From positions 890,417-954,416 of the forward strand of contig NZ_CP021378.1 in assembly GCF_002215495.1 (NCBI RefSeq): a stretch of DNA of 64,000 bases. The letters are read 5' to 3'. The notes beneath the pieces were generated by a model. That model made no database searches and was not told the origin of the DNA. It saw only the letters and a program-made list of their open reading frames with translations. A program made the translations under genes and the position numbers. Source of the stretch: Porphyrobacter sp. CACIAM 03H1. Its GTDB lineage: Bacteria; Pseudomonadota; Alphaproteobacteria; Sphingomonadales; Sphingomonadaceae. Every line of letters begins with the position of its first letter. The stretch's first letter is position 1. This document shows, one piece after another, positions 58,021 to 64,000 of the stretch.

Positions 58021-58662
58021 ATGACGCCCCTTAGCCGAGCTACCCTATTGCGCTTGCTGTCAGCGCTTCATGGCGTTCCGCCTGCTCGGGAAACTGCGCT
58101 TATCGGCCGGGTGCAGCACCTTCAGCGCATGGGTTTCCCGGCTGGGGTCAACGTGGGATCGGGGCAGCGAGCGGAATACGACGCTCCCGCGATTGTCCGA
58201 ATACTTTTCGCCTTTGAGCTCATGCAATTTGGGCTCAGGCCAGAACGTGCGGTGATGATTGTTCGGGCGATGGGATGGGAGCTCGCCGCTCGCATAGCTG
58301 GTCGGGCTGGCGAACAATTGTGCTCTGGCCTCGATCCACGAGAATACGAAGAAGGGGTGGGCGAAACCTATGAAGCGGCGGATCTCGTTCTCTTTGATCC
58401 GCTGGGGCTGATCGGGCTTGCTGATCCGAAAGACGAAGGATGGGCCACCGCCCAAACGCTTCTTGTGACCCCACGGTCAGAGTTAGCGCACGCGGTCGAT
58501 GCGATCGGGTTGGACCGGCGACATGCTGTCTTCAACGCGACGCACCTTCTGATTGAGGCGGCGCTCTACCTTTCGGACAATGAGGGTTTAGACCTGCAGT
58601 CATTTGGCAAGGCGTTGCGTGATTGGGCCATCGTAACAGATGCGGTAGAACGCGATGACTAG
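58021..58662 (+). CDS. Putative regulator preceding the integrase
   Basis: 213 residues. The helical N-terminus (TLLRLLSALHGVPPARETALIGRVQHLQRMGFPAG) and VRILFAFELMQFGLRPERAVMIVR suggest a DNA-binding fold of the kind that controls integrases. No named family was recognised. It overlaps the integrase start by 8 bp, so int and this gene are made together, and it sits next to the operator-like repeat. Confidence 0.72.
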   Translation: MTPLSRATLLRLLSALHGVPPARETALIGRVQHLQRMGFPAGVNVGSGQRAEYDAPAIVRILFAFELMQFGLRPERAVMIVRAMGWELAARIAGRAGEQLCSGLDPREYEEGVGETYEAADLVLFDPLGLIGLADPKDEGWATAQTLLVTPRSELAHAVDAIGLDRRHAVFNATHLLIEAALYLSDNEGLDLQSFGKALRDWAIVTDAVERDD

Positions 58663-59782
58663 CGTTCGGCGCCGCACCTGGACCGCACCGGATGGCGAAG
58701 AGCGCACGGCGTGGTTGGTCGACTATCGGGACGCGGCTGGAAAGCGCCGGTCGAAACAGTTCGCTCGGAAGAAGGATGCGGATGCATGGCGGGTCACTGC
58801 CGAGCATCAGGTGGTGACCGGCACGCATACCCCAGACAGCGAATCCATTACGGTCGAGAAGGCCGGCGAGCAGTGGCTAAAGGGGCTCAAGGCCATGAAG
58901 GATGACCCGCTCGAGCCGACTACGATCGCGGCCTATGACCAGCACGTGCGATTGCACATCAACCCGCGGCTGGGGGCGCAGCGCCTTTCGCAGCTGACCG
59001 CGCCAGCCGTGCGCCGCTTCCTCGATGCGCTGATGAAAGACCTCTCCCGGCCTATGGCGGTGCGCGTCTTCCGCACGTTCAAGGCCCTGATCACGGATGC
59101 GCAGGAACGGGGACAGGTGGCGCAGAATGTCGCCCTCGCGGTCAAGATCCGGAAGGCACCGCGCGAGCGTTCAAAGGCCACCCCGCCGCCGAAAGCCGAC
59201 CTGAAGGCAATCTTGGCCGCCGCCGAGAAGAGTAAGGACGCAAAGGCCCGCGCCATCGTCGAACTGGCGATCTTCACCGGCATGAGGGCGAGCGAGCTCC
59301 GCGGTTTGCCCTGGTCTAATCTCGAGCTTCGCGAGGGCACGGTGCGCGTTGATCGGCGCGCCGACGCTAAGGGCATCATCGGCCCGCCGAAGTCGGGCGC
59401 CGGCAACAGGATTATCGCTCTGCCGCCCCGGGTGGTGAAGGTGTTGAAGGAATGGAAACTTGCCTGCCCGGCGCACGAAGCCGACCTCGTGTTTCCCAGC
59501 GCCAAGGGCAAGCCGCTCTCGCACCACGTCCTGATGAAGTTTCACGTCTCCCCGCTGCTCACCGCGGCTGGCACGCCGCACCAAGGGATGCACGCCTTCA
59601 GGCACGCGGCGGCCTCGCTATGGATCGAACAAGGGCTAAACCCCAAGCGGGTGCAGACGCTCATGGGGCACAAGTCGATCCAGGTGACCTTCGACACCTA
59701 CGGGCACCTGTTCGAACAGCGCGACCGTGACGCAAGCGATGCTGCAGCGATCGAGCGGGCGCTTTTTGGCGATGCAACATGA
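58655..59782 (+). CDS. Tyrosine-type site-specific integrase
   Basis: 375 residues. It has an Arm-type N-terminal domain (residues 5-60), a core-binding SAM-like domain (65-165) and a catalytic domain with the full set: R211 in TGMRASEL, K246, H313-x2-R316 in HAFRH, H339 in MGHKS and the nucleophile Y349 in DTYGHLF. The enzyme is intact and should catalyse integration and, with an excisionase, excision at the 47-bp att site. It ends 49 bp before attR. It is P4/phage-type rather than a transposon integrase. Confidence 0.95.
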   Translation: MTSVRRRTWTAPDGEERTAWLVDYRDAAGKRRSKQFARKKDADAWRVTAEHQVVTGTHTPDSESITVEKAGEQWLKGLKAMKDDPLEPTTIAAYDQHVRLHINPRLGAQRLSQLTAPAVRRFLDALMKDLSRPMAVRVFRTFKALITDAQERGQVAQNVALAVKIRKAPRERSKATPPPKADLKAILAAAEKSKDAKARAIVELAIFTGMRASELRGLPWSNLELREGTVRVDRRADAKGIIGPPKSGAGNRIIALPPRVVKVLKEWKLACPAHEADLVFPSAKGKPLSHHVLMKFHVSPLLTAAGTPHQGMHAFRHAAASLWIEQGLNPKRVQTLMGHKSIQVTFDTYGHLFEQRDRDASDAAAIERALFGDAT

Positions 59783-59831
59783 GTGCAACATGAGGTCGGA
59801 GAGGCCTGCTTTCCGTAGCGGCAGGAACGTT

Positions 59832-59878
59832 CTCTGACTCCGTCAATCAAGGTTCGAATCCTTGCGGGGCATCCAGCC
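59832..59878. repeat. Right attachment site (attR), 47-bp direct repeat
   Basis: Identical to 41327-41373, from within the tRNA anticodon loop to GCC past the CCA. The 5' half of the tRNA is absent here, so this copy is not a tRNA gene. Confidence 0.92.
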
Positions 59879-59993
59879 ATGAGCGACCAACCCTGCGCGC
59901 CACGCTCTGCCCGGCGGCTGCGTTGGATAGGCGCCTCTGCCGGTGGCGGCGCGGCTTGACCCGCCTGTCCCCCGCGCCGATAGACGGTCGGCG

Positions 59994-60440
59994 ATGCTCT
60001 CGCAGAAGACCCGTTACGCGATCCGCGCCATGCAGCACCTTGCCGACCACTATGGCAAGGGCCCGGTGCAACTGGCCGAGATCGCAGAGCGGCAGAACAT
60101 CCCGGCGAAGTTCCTGACCGTGATCCTTTCCGAGCTCACCCGCTTCGGTCTCGTCGCCTCGCAGCGCGGGCGCGAGGGTGGCTACTGGCTCGCGATTGCG
60201 CCCGTCGACATCACCTATGGGGACCTCATCCGCCACATGCGGGGCAGCCTTGCGCTGGTTCCGTGCGCGAGCCGCTACGCGCACGAGAAGTGCAAGAATT
60301 GCGTCGAGGAAGGCGAGTGCCGCACGCGGGCGCTTATGCTCGACGTGCGCGACCGGACAGCGCAGATCCTCGATCAGGTGCGACTGTCAGACCCGATCGC
60401 ACCCGTGCCCCCCTTCGACGCGGACGCGGCGACCGGCTGA
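59994..60440 (+). CDS. Rrf2 family regulator with cysteine cluster
   Basis: 148 residues. The winged-helix Rrf2 domain starts LSQKTRYAIRAMQHLADHYGKG and the recognition helix follows EIAERQNIPAKFLTVIL. A cluster CASRYAHEKCKNCVEEGEC (four Cys) lies in the place where IscR and related members bind an Fe-S cluster. It probably senses Fe-S, sulfur or redox status and controls the following genes. It is the first chromosomal gene after the element and is unlikely to be part of it. Confidence 0.88.
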   Translation: MLSQKTRYAIRAMQHLADHYGKGPVQLAEIAERQNIPAKFLTVILSELTRFGLVASQRGREGGYWLAIAPVDITYGDLIRHMRGSLALVPCASRYAHEKCKNCVEEGECRTRALMLDVRDRTAQILDQVRLSDPIAPVPPFDADAATG

Positions 60441-60573
60441 CGCGGCCCGTCGCGACAATCCCACCTTTCATGCCCCTACAGAAAATCTGCGTGGCGCAGC
60501 GTATTGTCAACCAATTCACTTGAGTTTAAGTCCGTCGCTGCGGACCCGCTTCCGCGCAACGAAAGGCCCGATC

Positions 60574-60741
60574 ATGGACCGTGATGCGAAACCTTATGTC
60601 GAGCCCGGACGGCGGGCCGACGCCCTCGGCGTGGTCAGCGAAGCGCTGTCCCGCATGCGCTACGGCGCGATCCAGCTGATCGTGCACGACGGCAAGGTCA
60701 TGCAGGTCGACGTGACCGAGAGGACGCGGCTGGCCGATTGA
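60574..60741 (+). CDS. YezD family protein (DUF2292)
   Basis: 55 residues. The family core is plain: ALSRMRYGAIQLIVHDGKVMQVDVTER. YezD-like proteins usually lie in sulfate- or cysteine-assimilation operons; their function is unsettled. The gap before it (133 bp after the Rrf2 gene) is AT-richer and may contain a promoter or operator. It supports the reading of this region as a sulfur locus. Confidence 0.85.
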   Translation: MDRDAKPYVEPGRRADALGVVSEALSRMRYGAIQLIVHDGKVMQVDVTERTRLAD

Positions 60742-60826
60742 AGGCTGAACGTGACCAAACCCACCACCCCATCAGGGACTGGCAGACCGGACCGCCGGAT
60801 GCATGCCCGCTTGCAAAGGCGAGACC

Positions 60827-63268
60827 ATGTATCCGACAACCCTCCGCCCCTTCCTCCTGCTCGGCGCAGGCCTGACTGCGCTGCTTTCCGCCCCGGCCAA
60901 GGCGCAGGACGAGACCCCTGCCGCGCCTCCCCCGACCGCCGCACAAGAGGAGCAGGACAACAATGACATCATCGTCACCGCCCGCCGCCGCTCCGAGAGC
61001 GCGCAGGATATCCCCCTCGCCGTGTCGGTGATCGATGCGAGGCAGCTCGACGAGACCGGGGCGTTCAACGTCAACCGTCTCCAGCAGCTCGCCCCGACAT
61101 TGCAGTTCTATTCGTCCAATCCCCGCAACACCGCGGTCAACATCCGCGGCCTCGGCGTGCCCTTCGGCCTAACCAGTGACGGGTTCGAGCAGGGCGTGGG
61201 CATCTATGTCGACGACGTCTACTACTCGCGCGTCGCCTCGGCGACCTTCGACTTCCTCGATGTCGCCCAGATCGAGGTGCTGCGCGGGCCGCAGGGCACG
61301 CTCTACGGCAAGAACACCACGGCCGGCGCGATCAATATCCAGACCAACCAGCCGAGCTTCGATTTCGAGGGGCGTGCCGAGCTGTCCCTCGGCAATTTCG
61401 AATTCCGGCAGGCGCGGCTCGCGGTGTCCGGGCCGCTGTCCGAGACTGTCGCCGCACGGGTCGCCTTCTCGGGGACCAGCCGGCGGGGCACGATCCGCAA
61501 CGTGACCTCCGGCGAGGACATCCAGAGCCTCGACAACCTCGGCGTGCGCGCGCAGCTGCTGTGGGAGCCGACCGACAGCCTCAGGGTGACGTTGGTGGGC
61601 GACTACAACAAGCAGGACGCCCTGTGCTGCGGATCGGTGTTCGTGCGCACCGGCGCGACCCAGCGCCCGCTGAACCGCCAGTTTGCCGCGCTGGCCGCCG
61701 CGCAGAACTACGCGCCGCCCTCGACCAATCCCTTCGACCGACTGTCCGATCTCGATTCGCGGCTGAACGCGGGCAACGTCATCGCGGGCGCATCGATCAA
61801 GCTTGTGTGGGACGTGGGGCCGGGCACCTTCACATCGGTGAGCGCCTGGCGCACTTGGGACTGGAAGCCCGAGAACGACCGCGACTTCACCGGTCTCTCG
61901 ATCGTCGCCCTGTCGCAGAACCCCTCGCAACAGGACCAGTACACGCAGGAATTCCGCTATGCCTATTCTGGCGAGCGGTTCGACTTCGTGATCGGCGCCT
62001 TCGCCTTCGATCAGCGGATCGACACTCAGGGGACCGAGGCGCAGGGCCGCGCGGCAAGCGGCTGGAATATCGCGCCGGGCAATGCGCTCTCGCTCGACCA
62101 GACGGTGCTCGACGGGCTGACCGCGCGCAACACGCAGAGCCTCGAGAGCACCAGCGTCGCGCTGTTCGGGCAATTGAGCTGGAAGGTGACCGATGCCTTC
62201 ACCATCCAGCCGGGGCTGCGGCTCAACTACGACAAGAAGTCGGGCTTCTACCAGCGCCGCGTCTTCACCGGGACCGGTGCGGAGCTGACCGGCCGCGAGA
62301 CCGACGCGCGTTCGCGCGCGCAGCTGGCGATCTTTACCCCGCAGGTCAGCGCGCCCGAGGACACCGACCGGAACCTCACCTACGACCTGACGGCCAGCTA
62401 CGAGCTTGCCCCTGACGTGCTCGCCTACGGTACTTATGCGAGGAGCTTCAAGACCATCGGGATCAACCAGAACGGACTGCCGACCGATGCCGCCGGCCAG
62501 CCGATCGCGGCGGCGGGAACAATCCGGCCAGAGAAGGTCGACCACTTCGAGCTGGGTCTCAAGACACAGTTCTGGGATCGCAATGCGACCCTGAACCTTG
62601 CCGCCTTCCGCACCGATATCCGCGACTATCAGGCGACCGTCATCAACGGCGAGTTCGGGGTGCTGCGCGGATTCCTGGCCAATGCCGGCAAGGTGCGCTC
62701 GCAGGGGATCGAGGCGGATTTCTCCATCCGTCCGAGCCAGCGCTTCACGGCCTATACGAGTGGGGCCTGGACTGACGCGAAATACGTGCGCTTCGTCGAT
62801 GCGCCCTGCCCGCCCGAGTTGGCGGGCGGGACCACGGTGGGCGCTGGCCAGACACCGTCCGCCCCCGGCACGCCCGGCGGTCTCAGCCCGGCCAATTGCG
62901 ACATCTCCGGCCAGCGCCTGCCGGGCGTGTCGAAGTGGGCCTTTGCCTTCGGGGCGGAAGGCAACATTCCCGCGGAATTTCTCGGCAAGACCGGCGAGGT
63001 CTATCTCGGCTATGACGGGTCCTACCGCTCGGATTTCTCCTCCAACCCCTCGCCGTCCGCCTATACCCACGTCGAAGGCTACCACCTCTCCAACTTCCGG
63101 TTGGGCTTCCGCACCGAGGACGGGCTCAACCTCTTCGCCTGGGTGCGCAATGCCTTCGACGAGGACTATTTCGAGCAACTCTTCGTCGGGCCGGGCAACA
63201 CCGGGCTGATCGCGGGCCTGCCCGGAGACCCGCGCACCTGGGGTGCGACCGCCAGCATCGCCTTCTGA
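60827..63268 (+). CDS. TonB-dependent outer-membrane receptor
   Basis: 813 residues. A signal peptide ends near AKA-Q (residue 26). The TonB box region DIIVTARRR is followed by a plug domain (about 60-180, with the GVGIYVDDVYYSR and LRGPQGTLYGKNTTAGAINI motifs) and a 22-strand barrel ending in Phe (TASIAF). This is the FecA/CirA-like group with the sphingomonad-typical signature. It imports an unknown large or scarce substrate using TonB energy. Position next to Rrf2, YezD and TauE suggests an organosulfur compound. Confidence 0.95.
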   Translation: MYPTTLRPFLLLGAGLTALLSAPAKAQDETPAAPPPTAAQEEQDNNDIIVTARRRSESAQDIPLAVSVIDARQLDETGAFNVNRLQQLAPTLQFYSSNPRNTAVNIRGLGVPFGLTSDGFEQGVGIYVDDVYYSRVASATFDFLDVAQIEVLRGPQGTLYGKNTTAGAINIQTNQPSFDFEGRAELSLGNFEFRQARLAVSGPLSETVAARVAFSGTSRRGTIRNVTSGEDIQSLDNLGVRAQLLWEPTDSLRVTLVGDYNKQDALCCGSVFVRTGATQRPLNRQFAALAAAQNYAPPSTNPFDRLSDLDSRLNAGNVIAGASIKLVWDVGPGTFTSVSAWRTWDWKPENDRDFTGLSIVALSQNPSQQDQYTQEFRYAYSGERFDFVIGAFAFDQRIDTQGTEAQGRAASGWNIAPGNALSLDQTVLDGLTARNTQSLESTSVALFGQLSWKVTDAFTIQPGLRLNYDKKSGFYQRRVFTGTGAELTGRETDARSRAQLAIFTPQVSAPEDTDRNLTYDLTASYELAPDVLAYGTYARSFKTIGINQNGLPTDAAGQPIAAAGTIRPEKVDHFELGLKTQFWDRNATLNLAAFRTDIRDYQATVINGEFGVLRGFLANAGKVRSQGIEADFSIRPSQRFTAYTSGAWTDAKYVRFVDAPCPPELAGGTTVGAGQTPSAPGTPGGLSPANCDISGQRLPGVSKWAFAFGAEGNIPAEFLGKTGEVYLGYDGSYRSDFSSNPSPSAYTHVEGYHLSNFRLGFRTEDGLNLFAWVRNAFDEDYFEQLFVGPGNTGLIAGLPGDPRTWGATASIAF

Positions 63269-63301
63269 CCCTTCTCACTCCTGCCAGAGAGGACATGCCT
63301 C

Positions 63302-64000
63302 ATGCCGGACCTGCCTGCGCTCCTTGCCGACCTGCTCCCCTTCATCCTGATCGGCTTGGCCGCGCAGATGATCGACGGGGCGCTGGGCATGGCCTTCGGG
63401 GTCATCACCCAGACCCTGCTGGTGAGCGCGATGGGGGTGCCGCCCGCGGTCGCCTCGGCGAGTGTGCACCTGGTCGAGCTGTTCACGACCGGCGCATCGG
63501 GGGCCAGCCACATCTGGCACCGCAATGTCGACTGGGGCCTGTTCCGGCGGCTGGTCCCCTTCGGCGTGCTGGGCGGCGTGACGGGGGCCTATCTCCTGTC
63601 GAGCATCGACGCCTCGGCGGCGAGGCCTTTCGTGATGCTCTACCTTGCCGCCATCGGCGTCTACCTGCTGTGGCGGGCGATCCGGATGACACGCCCGCGC
63701 TTCGAGGACCCGCGCTACACGCGTCCGCTGGCGACGGTCGGCGGGTTCCTCGACGCGGCGGGCGGCGGGGGCTGGGGACCGGTGGTCACGTCCAACCTGC
63801 TGATCCAGGGGGGTGATCCGCGAAAGGTGATCGGCACGGTCAACTCCGCCGAGTTCCTGCTGACCCTGTCGATCTCGATCGCCTTCATCGCCACGCTGGG
63901 CCTCGCCGCCTTCACGATGGTCACCGTGGGGCTGATCATCGGAGGGGTGGCCGCGGCGCCCTTCGGCGCGTTGCTGGCGAGCCGGGTGCGCCCGCGGCTG
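63302..64000 (+). CDS. TauE/SafE family sulfite exporter, 3'-truncated by window edge
   Basis: 233 residues are visible and the frame runs off the window. Several hydrophobic helices are seen in the TSUP layout: IGLAAQMIDGALGMAFGVITQTLL with the conserved first repeat and LATVGGFLDAAGGGGWGPVVTSNLL in the second. TSUP proteins export sulfite or other small sulfonates. It follows the TonB receptor by 33 bp and so likely belongs to the same operon. Confidence 0.92.
   Translation, partial: MPDLPALLADLLPFILIGLAAQMIDGALGMAFGVITQTLLVSAMGVPPAVASASVHLVELFTTGASGASHIWHRNVDWGLFRRLVPFGVLGGVTGAYLLSSIDASAARPFVMLYLAAIGVYLLWRAIRMTRPRFEDPRYTRPLATVGGFLDAAGGGGWGPVVTSNLLIQGGDPRKVIGTVNSAEFLLTLSISIAFIATLGLAAFTMVTVGLIIGGVAAAPFGALLASRVRPRL

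Larger units (their letters stand above)
41327..59878. mobile_element. Integrative element or phage satellite in tRNA-Gln, about 18.5 kb
   Basis: The element is bounded by an exact 47-bp repeat of the tRNA 3' end and carries a complete tyrosine integrase next to the right boundary. Inside, base composition is uneven, there is an IS relic, gene remnants and unrelated cargo operons, unlike the compact chromosome on both sides. The right-hand third has a satellite or island core (integrase, regulator, divergent AlpA-like HTH, small ORFs, winged-helix replication-type protein). No capsid, terminase or conjugation genes are visible, so it would need a helper for transfer or may be defective. Confidence 0.88.

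Noticed and set aside
59832..59907. A second tRNA-Gln gene
   Set aside because: Only the 3' part from the anticodon loop onward is present; no D arm or 5' acceptor strand.
61169..63178. Minus-strand open frame of about 670 codons opposite the TonB receptor
   Set aside because: Antisense of a clear receptor gene, no family features.

Overview
This window is high-GC alphaproteobacterial chromosome, most likely Sphingomonadales and probably Erythrobacteraceae. The evidence is the gene families (AcnA, KatG, AhpCF, IspG, TonB-dependent receptor), a protein ending in a PEPxxWA-type CTERM sorting signal (53376-53909), and dispersed palindromic repeats of a kind common in that order. No rRNA, CRISPR array or complete phage structural module was seen. 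There is one intact tRNA gene, tRNA-Gln(CUG) at 41297-41370.

Chromosomal part 1 (1-41296). It opens with a truncated membrane protein, then a cupin/GNAT pair. Next is a peroxide-defence block, ahpC-ahpF-katG, all on the minus strand, with strong hairpins between the genes. After a DUF4274 protein and aroC come ruvA, an 81-residue ORF and ruvB as one overlapping unit. A Ser-rich surface protein with a CTERM-like tail follows. Then come a 2OG-Fe oxygenase, acnA with a rhodanese lipoprotein, a DMT transporter, two different L,D-transpeptidase-type proteins, and ispG-(thioredoxin-like lipoprotein)-mntP-deacetylase, whose first three genes are joined by GTGA overlaps. A seven-gene minus-strand operon runs DUF4129, DUF4350, moxR, DUF58, spoIIM, RDD, class A beta-lactamase; six of its genes start inside the stop codon of the gene before or 1 bp after it. 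The part ends with pheA, a membrane cytochrome c and ppx-rlmE.

Integrated element (about 41327-59878, 18.5 kb). The 3' part of tRNA-Gln is repeated exactly (47 bp) at 59832-59878, and a complete tyrosine integrase ends 49 bp before that copy. The right end looks like a satellite or integrative-element core: int and a regulator in one direction, and an AlpA-like HTH protein, small ORFs and a winged-helix replication-type protein in the other. A duplicated 16-bp operator-like site sits next to both divergent start codons. The left and middle hold cargo: unknown membrane proteins, an IS5-type transposase relic, a coupled operon (membrane protein, XRE regulator, alpha/beta hydrolase, amidohydrolase), a five-gene operon of unknown function (beta-structured protein, glycine-rich GXX protein, MauE/DoxX-like membrane protein, Cys-rich protein, methyltransferase), a PEP-CTERM protein, a secreted nuclease and decayed fragments. 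The five-gene operon at 48406-51817 is the best candidate here for an undescribed system.

Chromosomal part 2 (59879-64000). Just beyond the element lies the start of what looks like a sulfur-assimilation locus: a cysteine-rich Rrf2 regulator, a YezD-family small protein, a TonB-dependent receptor and a TauE/SafE exporter cut by the window edge.
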